Shown here: in pieces, positions 36,589 to 45,825 of the stretch | Numbering within the stretch: position 1 is the stretch's first letter | Layout of the letters: each line of letters begins with the position of its first letter | Assembly: GCF_001704275.1 (NCBI RefSeq) | Contig: NZ_CP011533.1 | Coordinates: forward strand, 248,001 to 312,000 | Reading direction: 5' to 3' | Length of the DNA stretch: 64,000 bases | Origin: Streptomyces noursei ATCC 11455 | GTDB taxonomy: Bacteria; Actinomycetota; Actinomycetes; Streptomycetales; Streptomycetaceae | The notes under the pieces: generated by a model | What the model was told of the DNA's origin: nothing | The model's database searches: none | Seen by the model: only the letters and a program-made list of their open reading frames with translations | Translations under genes and position numbers: made by a program

Positions 36589-37929
36589 TCATTCGCCAAG
36601 GCTCTGGCCCGAGCAGTCGTTGATCGCCTGGTAAGCCAATGTCTGGAAGTCGTTCACCAGGTGCGGTGAATCCGGGGTGTCCATCGCCGTCTGGGTCAGC
36701 AGGATCAAGGTGAGGTCCTCGGCCGGGTCCATCTGCACCGATACGCCCAATCCGCCGTCCCAGCCGAACTGGCCGACACCGGCGAAGCCCAGTCGGCGAG
36801 TGCGTACGCCCATTCCGAAGCCGAAACCGCCGTGGTTCCCGAAAAGCTCGGGGAACTGGTCCTTCTCGACCTTCTGTTCCGGCGTCAGCTGGTCGGCGGT
36901 CATCAGCTCAACCGACTGCCGGGACAGGACACGCACCCCGTCCCCCATGCCCTTGTTGAGGAGCATCCGACAGAACGCACGGTAGTCGTCGGCGGTCGAG
37001 ACGAGGCCGCTGCCGCCGACTTCGAAGGCTTGTGGCTTGCTGAACCGGCCGCCGGCCGCCTCGTCGTACACCGCGAGGGCGCCGGTCTCCGGGTCGTGGG
37101 CGTAACTGGTCGGCAGTCGGTGGATCTTCTCCTGCGGTACCCAGAATCCGGAGTCCGTCATCCCGAGCGGCGCGAAGATGCGCTCCTGCAGATACGACCC
37201 GAACGACTGTCCTGTAACCCTGGCGGCGAGTATGCCGAGCACATCGGCCCCCGCGTTGTACAGCCATCGCTCTCCGGGCTGGTACATCAGGGGAAGCGCG
37301 CCGAGGCGGCGCATCCATTCATCGGGCTCGCCGGACGGGAAGGCGCCGTCGTTGTAGAGCCCCGACTCGCGCATCGCGACCTGGATAGGGTAAGTGTCCG
37401 GTGCTGCCACGACCGCCCCGAACCCGAACGTGAAGGTCAGCAGATCCCGCACAGTGATCGCGCGGCGGGCCGGCACGGTATCGTCCAGCGGGCTGTCGAT
37501 CCGCTTGAGTACCTGTCGGTCGGCGAGCTCGGGCAGCCAGGGGACGACCGGGTCGTCCAGGCGCAGTCGGCAGTCGTCCACGAGGGTCATGACGGCCGCC
37601 GCGGTGACCGGCTTGGTCGACGAGGCCATCCGGAAGATCGTGTCCCGGCGCATCGGCTCGGCGCCGCCCGTGTGCAGTGTCCCCATCGTCTCGACATGGG
37701 TCTGCCCGCGCCGGTCGACCAGGGCGACAAAGCCGGGAATCGCGCCGGAGTCCACCGGCCCGGCCAGGGTGTCGCGCAACCTGCGCAGACCATCCCGCGT
37801 GAACGCCGAGCCCTCCAGGCTCAGTTCGCGGCGCATCGCCCTCGCGACCGCCCGGTCGGCCTGGCCTACGGCTCGTGTCACTTCCCGGTTCACGAGCTCG
37901 GACACCTCGTGGCTCAGGCTTTTCGACAT
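36589..37929 (-). CDS. Serine hydrolase, beta-lactamase/esterase family
   Basis: 446 residues from the ATG at 37929 with GGGAG six bases upstream. The penicillin-binding fold is shown by S103-x-x-K106 (MASSTKPVT) as catalytic pair, the second motif in PGERWLYNAGADVLG and a third-motif-like GQFGWDGGLGVSVQMDP. No signal peptide is evident, so it is probably cytoplasmic and more likely an esterase or D-aminopeptidase-like hydrolase than a true beta-lactamase. It is divergent from a TetR-type regulator gene 143 bases away, which likely controls it. Confidence 0.85.
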   Translation of the reverse strand: MSKSLSHEVSELVNREVTRAVGQADRAVARAMRRELSLEGSAFTRDGLRRLRDTLAGPVDSGAIPGFVALVDRRGQTHVETMGTLHTGGAEPMRRDTIFRMASSTKPVTAAAVMTLVDDCRLRLDDPVVPWLPELADRQVLKRIDSPLDDTVPARRAITVRDLLTFTFGFGAVVAAPDTYPIQVAMRESGLYNDGAFPSGEPDEWMRRLGALPLMYQPGERWLYNAGADVLGILAARVTGQSFGSYLQERIFAPLGMTDSGFWVPQEKIHRLPTSYAHDPETGALAVYDEAAGGRFSKPQAFEVGGSGLVSTADDYRAFCRMLLNKGMGDGVRVLSRQSVELMTADQLTPEQKVEKDQFPELFGNHGGFGFGMGVRTRRLGFAGVGQFGWDGGLGVSVQMDPAEDLTLILLTQTAMDTPDSPHLVNDFQTLAYQAINDCSGQSLGE

Positions 37930-37984
37930 GACGTCTCCCTCGTTGTGATGAACGGCGATGAACGGTCCGCAGCTTCTCCGAACA

Positions 37985-38023
37985 CCGTACGGTAAGCCGA
38001 ACGTCGTTCGCAAGTGCGTACGG
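37985..38023. promoter_or_regulatory. Candidate TetR operator in the divergent promoter region
   Basis: Contains the palindromes CCGTACGG (37985-37992) and CGAACGTCGTTCG (37998-38010), plus a second CGTACGG at 38017-38023. Position between the two divergent starts fits an operator for the adjacent regulator. Which element is bound cannot be told from the sequence. Confidence 0.5.
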
Positions 38024-38072
38024 CGTGCGGAGCGCGAGATATCCTGAGCCGCAGAGAGAGGAGGCCGCACGC

Positions 38073-38816
38073 ATGCCGGTCGACAAGAAGCAGCCCATTC
38101 CGTCGGTGTGGACCCGCTCCCAACGCCGCAAGCGGGAACAGCCCGCGCTGAGCCCGGAGCAGATCGTCTCCACGGCCGTCCGGCTGCTGGACGAGGAGGG
38201 GATCGACGCCCTGAGCATGCGCAACCTGGGCACCCGTCTGAACGCAGGCGCGGCCTCCCTGTACTCGCACGTGGCCAACAAGGACGAGCTCATCGAGCTG
38301 GTCGTCGACGAGATCTACGGCGAGATCGAGGTCCCGGACGCCGGGGCACGGACAGACTGGCGCAGCGCCGTCGGCGACTGCGCCCACAGTCTGCGGACAG
38401 TGATTCTGCGGCACCCCTGGATGGCCTCCGTCCTCGGCGGGGTGGGGATGTCGTACCTCGGGCCGAACATGATGCGGATCTCCGAGACGATGCTCGACGT
38501 GTTCCGGAAGGCGGGCCTCCCTGCGGACGAGGTCGATCACGCCATGACCACCCTCACCGCGTACGTCATCGGCATAACCACCAGCGAGGCCGCCTGGCTG
38601 TCGATGCTCGCCCGCAGTGGACAGGACGAGCAGGAGTCGATGGAGCACCTGTGGCCGGCTGCCGAGGAAGCCGCGCAGCACCATCCCCAACTGCGGGAGC
38701 AGTACGCCTCGCTACGGGGAAAGGACCCGCGCGAGATGCGCGACGACAAGTTCGCATACGGGCTTCAAAGGGTTCTCGACGGCCTGGCAGGTCGCATCGT
38801 CACAATTGGCGAGTAA
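38073..38816 (+). CDS. TetR-family transcriptional regulator
   Basis: 247 residues from the ATG at 38073, eight bases after AGAGAGGAGG. The N-terminal TetR HTH lies at about 28-75 (LSPEQIVSTAVRLLDEEGID, ALSMRNLGTRLNAGAASLYS, HVANKDELIELVVDEIYGE). The C-terminal ligand domain resembles the TetR_C class (WRSAVGDCAHSLRTVILRHP, TAYVIGITTSEAAWL). It probably represses the divergent hydrolase and itself. The two genes form the only cleanly preserved host-type unit in the central window. Confidence 0.88.
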   Translation: MPVDKKQPIPSVWTRSQRRKREQPALSPEQIVSTAVRLLDEEGIDALSMRNLGTRLNAGAASLYSHVANKDELIELVVDEIYGEIEVPDAGARTDWRSAVGDCAHSLRTVILRHPWMASVLGGVGMSYLGPNMMRISETMLDVFRKAGLPADEVDHAMTTLTAYVIGITTSEAAWLSMLARSGQDEQESMEHLWPAAEEAAQHHPQLREQYASLRGKDPREMRDDKFAYGLQRVLDGLAGRIVTIGE

Positions 38817-38916
38817 CTGTCGCCCCGAGCCGGTCGCGGCATGAACGAGATCAACCAGACACCCGCATCCAACCGCCGCGCGAGCCAGCCCGCGGTCCTA
38901 TGGACCGCCCGGCAGG

Positions 38917-39198
38917 TCACGAGCGGAGCCAGAGGCGAAGGGCAGCAACGGTCACGGTGCCGTAGAAGACGTACGCTCTCTTGTCGAAGCGGGAGGCTAC
39001 GGCACGGAAGCCTTTCAGCGCGTTGATCGTTCGCTCGACTTCGTTGCGGCGCGTGTAGATCGCCTTGTCGAAGCCGATGGGCCTACCGCCCGCGCTACCG
39101 CGGCGCCGACGGTTGGCCCGCTGGTCCTTGCGCTCAGGAATCGTGTGTTTAATCTGCCGACGTCGTAGGGACCGGCGATTCCGGCGAGACGAGTAGTA
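38917..39198 (-). pseudogene. IS5-family transposase, C-terminal fragment
   Basis: Minus-strand sequence HTIPERKDQRANRRRRG, GRPIGFDKAIYTRRNEVERT, INALKGFRAVASRFDKRAYV, ending LRLWLRS. IPE-x-x-DQ, the E in RNEVERTIN and the FRxxAxRFDKRA motif are typical of the C-terminal third of IS5 transposases. It is cut at 39198 by an IS701 element. Confidence 0.8.
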
Positions 39199-40436
39199 GG
39201 GCTTTGTTAGGTGTGTCAACTGGCCTGCACTGAGGGCTCTGTGATGTCCTGTCAGGTGTGACTCCTGAGGAGATGGAAGAGGTCCGTCCGCGCCTGGAGG
39301 CGTTTGCGGCGGAGATGCTCGGCTCGCTGCCGCGTTGTGATCAGCGGGCCAAGGGCGAGTTGTACCTGCGTGGGCTGATGCTGGACGGCAAACGCAAGTC
39401 GATGCAGCCGATGGCCGAGCGTCTGGGAGTGGACCATCAGCAACTCCAGCAGTTCGTCTCCTCCTCCACCTGGGACTGGACCGTGGCGCCTGTTCGTGCC
39501 CGAGAGCTGGGACGACACCACGACCGAGGACGACAGGCTGCTGGCCGAGGCCATCCGACGCCGACGCGCCAAGGCAGGGATCCCGGACTGTGAGCGGCAC
39601 CGGGAGAAGTGGCGCCTGGCCTTGGAGATGCTGGATGAGGTGCGAGGGGACTGGGAACTTCCCGACTTGCCGGTGGTAGCCGATGCCGGGTATGGGGACG
39701 CCACCGGCTTTCGCGAGGGCCTGACCGAGCGCGGCCTGACCTACGCGGTGGCGGTCAAGGGCACCACCACCGCCTATCCGGGCCAGGCGGTCCCCGTCCG
39801 CCCTCCCTACAGCGGCCGGGGCCGACCACCCGTGCCGGCCTACCCGATCCCGCACACCACCTTGCGGCAACTCGCCCTGGATACGGGCAGGTCCGCGGCG
39901 CGGACTGTCACCTGGCGCCAGGGCAGCAAGACCACAAAACGCAACCCCAAAGTCGCGATGCGCTCCCGGTTCCTGGCCCTGCGGGTCCGTCCGGCCAACC
40001 GCACCATCCGCCGCGCCACCGACGGCTCCCTACCCGAATGCTGGCTGCTGGCCGAATGGCCATCCGGCTCTGCCGAACCCACCAACTACTGGCTGTCCAC
40101 CCTGCCCGCCGACACCCCACTACGCGAACTGGTCCGCACCGCCAAGATCCGCTGGCGCATCGAGCACGACTACCGCGAACTCAAGGACGGCCTGGGACTG
40201 GACCACTTCGAAGGCCGCAACTACCCCGGATGGCACCGCCACGTCACCCTCACCGCCCTCGCCCAGGCATTCTGCACCCTGCTCAGGCTCGACCCAAAAG
40301 CCCCTGCGCCGGCCTGACCCTCTACGCCGCCCTCCGCGCGTTACAGACACTCCTGGCCACCTGGACCGGCGCCTGCCACATATGCAGCCAACCAGCCCCC
40401 ACACCCGAACCCCACCACAGAACCTAACAAAGCCCT
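39199..40436 (+). mobile_element. IS701-family element (copy 1) with an internal deletion
   Basis: Inverted ends GGGCTTTGTTAGG / CCTAACAAAGCCC. Compared with copy 2 (55209-56390) it has lost 203 bases in the transposase but keeps the 5' end that copy 2 lacks. Confidence 0.85.
39258..40317 (+). pseudogene. IS701 transposase with a 203-bp deletion
   Basis: Starts at the GTG at 39258 (TPEEMEEVRPRLEAFAAEML) and is normal to STWDWTV. It then jumps, out of frame, to LFVPESWDDTTTEDDR and continues to the end (D in VVADAGYGDATGF, E in WRIEHDYRELKDGLGLDHFE). The deletion joins two TGG trinucleotides and removes the first catalytic region (AIDDVGFPKDG in copy 2). It is inactive. Confidence 0.88.
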
Positions 40437-40438
40437 AC

Positions 40439-40902
40439 AACACCGTTGCCAAGTAAAGGAATTGGCCATTCCCGACGGGGAGATACGTTATGTCGCCCAC
40501 GTACTTCGTGTTCGGCGTCTTCGCGGTGAAGTCGCGCCGTAGCAGGTCGGGAACCGGCGTCGCCGACGGCTCGGGGGTGGTGGTGCGGACCTTCTTGCGC
40601 AGGTGGAAGCCGACGACGCCTCGCGCACGCATGACCCGTGCGACGCGTTTGTGATTGACGCGTACTCCGGCGTCGCGAAGCTCGGCGGTGACCCGCGGGG
40701 CGCCGTAGGTTCCGTCGGACTCGGCGTGGATGGCGGTGATCCGCTCGGCGAGATCGGCATCCGCCCGGACCCGCTCGGCCCGCGCGTCCGCGCCGGCAAT
40801 CCACCGGTAGAACCCGGACCGTGAGACGGCCAGGATCCGGCACAGCCGCTTGACGCCGAAGGCGCCACGATGATCGTCAACGAACTGGAAGCGGCTGCTC
40901 AC
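40439..40902 (-). pseudogene. IS3 OrfB (third type), C-terminus lost
   Basis: The protein MSSRFQFVDDHRGAFGVKRL has the HTH_21 region (APRVTAELRDAGVRVNHKRV) and the first part of the integrase core, with catalytic D in VGDITYLPVGNG. It is cut after QFLYLATV by the IS701 right end. The second aspartate and the glutamate are missing. Confidence 0.85.
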
Positions 40903-41186
40903 CAGCTGGTCTCCGCCGCAAAATACTTCGCGGCCCTCCGCAGGATCTCCCGCTCGAGCTCGAGTTCTTTCACTCGCGCCCGCAACTGCCGGTTCTCCTT
41001 CTCCATCACGCTGGCCTCGCCGGCGCCGGGCCGAGCGTCCTGCTCGGCGTCCCGCACCCAGGTGCGGAGCGTCTCATGGTTGACGCCCAGGTCCTTGGCC
41101 ACCGACGCGTACGTCCCACCCGGGCTGGCGTGGTAGAGCGCGACGGCATCAGCCCGGAACTCAGGCGAGTACTTCGACGTCCCCAA
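40899..41186 (-). CDS. IS3 OrfA (third type)
   Basis: A 95-residue HTH protein, MGTSKYSPEFRADAVALYHA, recognition helix in LGVNHETLRTWVRD and coiled-coil tail NRQLRARVKELELEREIL. It is intact but orphaned, because OrfB is truncated. The element's left end lies near 41250 (TTGATCGTGGACAC). Confidence 0.8.
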   Translation of the reverse strand: MGTSKYSPEFRADAVALYHASPGGTYASVAKDLGVNHETLRTWVRDAEQDARPGAGEASVMEKENRQLRARVKELELEREILRRAAKYFAAETSW

Positions 41187-41255
41187 CGGGAACTCCTGTC
41201 CTTCGGATCCTCACGATCCAATGATCAGGGTGTCCACGATCAAGGGCTAACCCCC

Positions 41256-41290
41256 CTTCACCCTCCTCACGCAGGATGAAGAGGTTCAAT
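41256..41290. repeat. Terminal remnant of an IS-E/IS-F-like element
   Basis: CTTCACCCTCC, then GCAGGATGA and AGAGGTTCA, reproduces the right terminus of IS-E/F (TTTCACCCTC ... GCAGGATGAAAGAGGTTCA) with one base missing in the A tract. No other part of that element remains here. Confidence 0.6.
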
Positions 41291-41329
41291 GAACCACCGA
41301 AAATACGGCTCTCCTGTCGTATGTGTGGG

Positions 41330-42595
41330 TCATTCTGTGGCGAGTTGGCGGCCTGGGAGTTGTGGTCGTGGTCCGCCCAGGGTGAGCATGACGAGGGCGA
41401 TGATGGCGTTGGCGGTGTGGAAGCCGAAGCCGCGTCGGATGATCAGGCGAGTCTTGGTATTGGTGGACTCGATCAGTCCGTTGCTCATGCCGGTGGTCAG
41501 CGCGGCGCGGATGGCGTCGTAGTGGCGCATGATCTTGCGTTGGAGGTCGACGAAGGTGGGGATGCGGCAGCGTCGGGCCCAGGCGATCCAGCGGTCCAGG
41601 GCTTTGAGGGCGGCGGTGGGGCGGGACTTGGCCAGGGTGAACACGGTCCGGAGGGCTTCTTTCAGGCGCCAGGCGCGGTGGAGTTGGGGGTCGGTGGCGG
41701 CGATCCAGGCGAGTTTCGCGGCCTGCCGGTCGGTGAGGTCATCGGAGTTCTTCCACAACGCGAAGCGGGAGTCCTTCAGTGCGCGGGCCGTCTCCCGGTC
41801 GCCGAGGCTGTGGCGGGCCCGGTTCCAGGCCGTCCGGCGCTCGGCGTCCAGGGCGGTGGTGGCCCAGGCGACCACGTGGAAGGGGTCCATCACGCGCCTG
41901 GCGTGTGGGGCGCGTTCGGCCAGCACGCCGGCGATCCAGCCGGCGCCATCGGCGCTGATATCGATCAGGCGTCCGGTCCTGCCGGGGCCAAGGCCGTCGA
42001 AGAAGCGGTGCAGGACGTGTTTGCCGTGGCCGTCGGCCATCCACACCACCCGGCCAGTGTCGTGGCAGACCACGACTGTCATGTACTTCTGCCCCCGGCG
42101 GTGGGAGATCTCGTCGATACCGATCCGCCGTAGTCCTGCCAGTCGGTCCACATCGCGGTCCCGGTCGGCGACGAACCGGGCCACGATCGCCCCGGCCGTC
42201 CGCCAGGAGATCCGCATCAGTGCGGCTGTTGCCGTCTTCGAGCACTCGGCGGCCATCCAGGCAGCCTGCTGATCGAAGGCCAGGGTGTGGCCGGCACCGT
42301 GTCTGGCCCACGGCACCCAGGCCACGACGGAACCGTGGATGTGGCATCCCACCCGCGGTGCATCAGCCTCCAGGAACACCCGCACCGCACCATGATCCAG
42401 ATCCCGCCACCGCCGACGCCCCCGGCCGGCGTCATACCGGGCAGCCGGTCTGCGGCAGATCCCACACCGCTGCCGACTCCGCGCATCGGGTCGTACCGAC
42501 ACGATCACACACTGTTCGCTCTCGTCGAAGCGGATCCCCTCGACCACGGTGTTTTCGACCGTCAGAGTTCTCTTCCATATGCTGAAGACAGACAC
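41330..42595 (-). CDS. ISL3-family transposase
   Basis: 421 residues from the GTG at 42595 (VFSIWKRTLTVENTVVEGIR after the initiator). The zinc-ribbon cysteines lie in RCGICRRPAARYD, then HTH (MRISWRTAGAIVARFVAD), D in GIDEISHRRGQKY, D in VMDPFHVVAWA and E in GLIESTNTKTRLIIRRGFGF. It is full length and intact. An upstream in-frame ATG at 42667 lies inside a hairpin arm and gives 24 extra residues without family support. The second copy (47603-49689) is broken. Confidence 0.92.
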   Translation of the reverse strand: MSVFSIWKRTLTVENTVVEGIRFDESEQCVIVSVRPDARSRQRCGICRRPAARYDAGRGRRRWRDLDHGAVRVFLEADAPRVGCHIHGSVVAWVPWARHGAGHTLAFDQQAAWMAAECSKTATAALMRISWRTAGAIVARFVADRDRDVDRLAGLRRIGIDEISHRRGQKYMTVVVCHDTGRVVWMADGHGKHVLHRFFDGLGPGRTGRLIDISADGAGWIAGVLAERAPHARRVMDPFHVVAWATTALDAERRTAWNRARHSLGDRETARALKDSRFALWKNSDDLTDRQAAKLAWIAATDPQLHRAWRLKEALRTVFTLAKSRPTAALKALDRWIAWARRCRIPTFVDLQRKIMRHYDAIRAALTTGMSNGLIESTNTKTRLIIRRGFGFHTANAIIALVMLTLGGPRPQLPGRQLATE

Positions 42596-42658
42596 GCCGT
42601 TTCTCTGCAAGATCAGACTTGTTGCTAGACACCTCAAGCCTGGCAGAGAACGGCGTGT
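42592..42658 (-). promoter_or_regulatory. Start-codon hairpin of the ISL3 element
   Basis: ACACGCCGTTTCTCTGC (42592-42608) is the inverse of GCAGAGAACGGCGTGT (42643-42658) apart from one bulged base, a 16-bp stem. Read on the minus strand, the GTG start (42595) lies within the end of the 3' arm. The IS630 in copy 2 is inserted in the loop. Confidence 0.75.
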
Positions 42659-42707
42659 TTCACGCATCAGCCCAGCTCACAGCACCCACACATACGGCAG
42701 GAGAGCC

Positions 42708-42889
42708 GAAAACCCACCGCCGCTGGTCCAGGATCAGGCAGTCAGCGTGACGATCCGCTGACAAGGGTTGACACACGACAGGAGTTGTCACACGCTCTTA
42801 AAAGCGTGGTGTTGCACGCGCAGGGTTCTTGCAAGGTCGCTGTGATCTCGTGAACGTGCTGGTCAACTGCGGTGTGACCGGAGATGCCA
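42708..42889. other. No gene recognised
   Basis: Non-coding stretch between the ISL3 end and an IS1182-like leader. A small hairpin CACGCT/AGCGTG near 42792-42809 is the only structure seen. Its last third probably belongs to the left end of the IS1182-like fragment, since it aligns loosely with 62480-62540 (GTGAACGTGCTG / GTGAATGTGCTG). Confidence 0.4.
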
Positions 42890-43018
42890 AAGCTCCGTTG
42901 ATGTGGGTGAGCTACCAACTCGCCAGCAAACAACGGAGCTTCGATGATTCGTAAGTCTGCCATGGCTGCGTTCGTGTTGTCGCGTTCTGTCCTCTCGACG
43001 GGTGATGCGGTGGAGTGA
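42890..43018 (+). other. IS1182-like left-end fragment with leader hairpin and short ORF
   Basis: AAGCTCCGTTG (42890-42900) pairs perfectly with CAACGGAGCTT (42931-42941), with an inner GGTGAG/CTCGCC stem. Two bases later an ATG opens a 24-codon ORF, MIRKSAMAAFVLSRSVLSTG and DAVE (42944-43018). The same layout, hairpin then a short ORF beginning MCRQSA, occurs at 62550-62722 upstream of an IS1182 transposase. Here the transposase is gone. Confidence 0.55.
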
Positions 43019-43047
43019 GGCGTCTCCCGGAGTGTGGACACAGGGGC

Positions 43048-43189
43048 TCATGCTGCGGTGGTGAGTGTATCTGCTCGCAGGTGCTGTTGTTCGAACTCAG
43101 CTGGTGAGAGGTAGTTGAGAGCACTGTGGCGTCTGCGGGCGTTGTAGTAGATCAGCCACTGGAAGATCTCCAGCCTCGCCTGACGCAGA
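43048..43189 (-). pseudogene. IS3-family OrfB, C-terminal fragment
   Basis: RQARLEIFQWLIYYNARRRH and SALNYLSPAEFEQQHL are the characteristic C-terminal end of an IS3 integrase-core transposase. It is cut at 43189 by the left end of an IS256 element. It is a different IS3 type from the other three in the window. Confidence 0.8.
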
Positions 43190-44662
43190 GGGTGTACACC
43201 AGGTTGTGTGAGTGAGCGATGATTGCTCCTGTTGAGTCCGGTTCCTGCCCTGAACGGAAAGTGACACAGCGTGATATCGAGGCAGGACGACGAGATGCAC
43301 CGTGCCGAGGCTGCGGAGCGGGTGAAGCGGGTGCTGTCGCCGGAGGCGATCGACGCGCTGATCGCGGACGCGAAGGACTCCGGGATCGGTCTGGACGGCC
43401 GGGGCGGTCTGTTGCAGCAGATGATGAAGCAGGTCATCGAGCGGGCCCTGCAGGCCGAGATGAGCGACCACCTCGGCTACGAGGCCGGCGATCCGGCCGG
43501 GCGGGGCAGCGGGAACAACCGCAACGGCTCGTACCCGAAGACGGTGACGACCACGGCCGGCCCGGTCGAACTCGACGTGCCGCGAGACCGCAAGGGCGAG
43601 TTCGAGCCGCGGATCGTGCCGAAGGGGACCCGCAGGCTGGGGCAGGTCGACGAGATGATCCTGTCGCTCTACGCGCGCGGCATGACGACCCGTGACATCA
43701 CCGCCCACCTGCACGAGGTCTACGGCGCCGAGGTGTCCCCGGCGCTGGTCTCGAAGGTCACCGACGTCATCGCCGATGAGGTGCAGTCCTGGCAGCACCG
43801 GCCGCTGGACGAGTGCTACCCGATCTTGTATGTGGATGCGATCCGGATCAAGGTCCGGGACAACGGACACGTCGTCAACAAGGCCGCCCACCTGGTCATC
43901 GGCGTCGACGTGGACGGCATCAAGAACGTCCCGGGCATCTGGCTCCAGGACAACGAAGGTGCCAAGTTCTGGCTGCACGTGCTGACCCAGCTCAAGCACC
44001 GAGGCCTGGCCGACGCCCTCGTGGTGTGCTGTGACGGCCTCAAGGGCCTGCCGGAGGCGATCGAGGCCGTCTGGCCCCAGGCGGTCACGCAGACGTGCGT
44101 CGTTCACTTGATCAGGTCGGCGCTGAAATACGTGAACTCCACCGACCGCAAGAAGGTCGCCGCCGCCCTCAAGCCCGTCTACACCGCCGTCGACGAGACC
44201 GCCGCCCTCGAAGCCCTCGAGGCCGTCCGCGAGGAGTGGGGGCGGCAGTATCCCGGCACGATCAGCGTGTTCGAGAACGCCTGGGCCCAGTTCATCCCGT
44301 TCCTCGACTTCGACCAGGACATCCGCCGCGTCATCTACACGACCAATGCGATTGAGTCCATGAACCGCAACCTGCGCAAACTCGTCAAGACCAGCGGGCA
44401 CTTCCCGTCCGACGACGCCGCCCTGAAGATGCTCTACCTCGGCATCCGCAACATCGAGGGCAGGCACATCGACGGCCACGGAACCAAAGTCCCCGCCGGC
44501 CGGATCCGCGGGACCGGGACCCTCGGCTGGACCCGCGCCATGAACCAGTTCAAGATCCGCTTCGGCGACCGGCTCCCCCTCTAACCATCAACCGACAGTA
44601 ACCAACGGCAGGAACCAGACCAACAGAGCACAACAGGCATCACACACAAACCAGTTGACATC
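43190..44662 (+). mobile_element. IS256-family element (third type, complete)
   Basis: Imperfect ends GTACACCAGGTTGTGTGAG and (opposite strand) GTCAACTGGTTTGTGTGTG. The exact boundary is uncertain by a few bases, and I could not identify the target duplication. It contains one intact gene. Confidence 0.8.
43295..44584 (+). CDS. IS256-family transposase (intact)
   Basis: 429 residues from the ATG at 43295 (MHRAEAAERVKRVLSPEAID); a GTG at 43271 is an alternative. LDGRGGLLQQMMKQVIERAL, VPRDRKGEFEPRIVPKG, D in ILYVDAIRIKVRDNG, D in VVCCDGLKGLPEAIEAVWP, the CxxH motif CVVHLIR and the glutamate region YTTNAIESMNRNLRK are all present in one frame. The C-terminus AMNQFKIRFGDRLPL is complete. It is the only full-length IS256 gene in the window. 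Confidence 0.93.
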   Translation: MHRAEAAERVKRVLSPEAIDALIADAKDSGIGLDGRGGLLQQMMKQVIERALQAEMSDHLGYEAGDPAGRGSGNNRNGSYPKTVTTTAGPVELDVPRDRKGEFEPRIVPKGTRRLGQVDEMILSLYARGMTTRDITAHLHEVYGAEVSPALVSKVTDVIADEVQSWQHRPLDECYPILYVDAIRIKVRDNGHVVNKAAHLVIGVDVDGIKNVPGIWLQDNEGAKFWLHVLTQLKHRGLADALVVCCDGLKGLPEAIEAVWPQAVTQTCVVHLIRSALKYVNSTDRKKVAAALKPVYTAVDETAALEALEAVREEWGRQYPGTISVFENAWAQFIPFLDFDQDIRRVIYTTNAIESMNRNLRKLVKTSGHFPSDDAALKMLYLGIRNIEGRHIDGHGTKVPAGRIRGTGTLGWTRAMNQFKIRFGDRLPL

Positions 44663-45407
44663 CCCTCCTTGAGGGCGACGAGCTCCTTGGAGCCGTCGGC
44701 GCGAACCCCGATGAGCACCGGGACGCACGCCTTGGCCTCCTCCAGACGGACGTTGAGGTGGATGCCGTCGGCCCACACGTAGACGTACTCGACCTCCGAC
44801 AGGTCGCGGTCCATGAAGGCGGCGTGGTCGGACTGCCACTGCGTCGTCAGCCGGGTAACCGTCGCCGCCGACAGCCCGGCAGAGGAGCCGAGGAACTGCT
44901 CCAGGGCGGGCACGAAGTCGCCAGAGGACAGGCCGTGCAAGTAGAGCAGGGGCAGCACCTCGCTGATCTTCGGCGACTTGCGGCACCACGGCGGCAGGAT
45001 CGCGGACGAGAACCGCCTGCGCTCGCCGGTCTGTTCGTCGACGCGCTTGTCGTTCACCCGCGGCGCCTTCACCTCGACCACGCCCGCAGCGGTGGTGACC
45101 TGCCGGGGTTGGTGATAGCCGTTGCGGACCACCAGGCGGCGCCCCCTGGCGTCGCGCCCATCGGCCAACTCGGCTATGTAGGCGTTGACTTCGGCCTCCA
45201 GTGCGGCGGCCAGCATCCGCCGTGCGCCTTCCCGAACAACCTCATCCAACAGCGAACTGCCGCTTGGCGTGGTTCCGTCCTCGTTGACTACGGTAAGCAC
45301 CGGCGTGCCTTCCCGACCGACGCGGCAACGTCGGCCTATCGATCGATCCATCGGGAAGGTACGCCTCCTTCCGTCAGGAGTGATCCACAGGTATTGAGCA
45401 TTGCTCC
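44663..45407 (-). pseudogene. IS256-family transposase (second type), N-terminal fragment
   Basis: Starts near 45303 with LTVVNEDGTTPSGSSLLDEV. LVVRNGYHQPRQVTTAAGVV, RRFSSAILPPWCRKSPKISE, LYLHGLSSGDFVPALEQFLG and D in YVWADGIHLNVRLEE follow. It is cut after KELVALKEG by the IS256 element above. The terminus near 45385 (GATCCACAGG) matches the C-terminal remnant at 672-956, so the two are opposite ends of the same IS type now 44 kb apart. The central catalytic region is in neither piece. Confidence 0.85.
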
Positions 45408-45731
45408 TCGACACCACGTGCTACCCGCGCTCTACAAGGCGGCCGCCGAAGGCCTGCCGACCCTGGCCGACAAGGGCTACCAAGGCGCCGGCATCGGAGT
45501 GCACACCCCCATCAAGCGGCCCTGCGGCCGCTCCGAGAAAGCTCTGCATGTCAACAACCGCACCTACAACCAACTCCTCCGCGGCATCCGAGCACTGGGC
45601 GAACGCACCGCCGCTGAACTCAAGCAACGCTGGCGGGCCCTACAGCACGTTACCCTCAGCCCCAGCCGCATCGGCGCCATCGCCCAAGCCGCCCTCACCC
45701 TCAACAACCAATGGAAATAACCCCCGTTGAG
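45408..45731 (+). pseudogene. IS-H transposase, C-terminal fragment
   Basis: Identical by eye to the last 100 codons of IS-H (RHHVLPALYKAAAEGLPTLA to AALTLNNQWK) and the start of its terminal repeat (CCCCCGTTGAG). The remaining terminal bases AAAACCTC are found at 47093-47100, on the far side of IS-M, which inserted within the IS-H terminus. Confidence 0.9.
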
Positions 45732-45825
45732 TGGACGTTAAGTCCGATCTTCCTCGGTTCGTGATCGCTCGATCGTGGTACTGATCGCCGTCCAGGGGGC
45801 CTGCTGGGCATGTCCATGTTGAGAT

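Larger units (their letters stand above)
41307..42707 (-). mobile_element. ISL3-family element (copy 1, 1401 bp)
   Basis: Ends GGCTCTCCTGTCGTATGTGT and (opposite strand) GGCTCTCCTGCCGTATGTGT. The 8 bases outside are GAAAATAC and GAAAACCC, six of eight matching, so a target duplication is possible but not clean. Confidence 0.88.
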
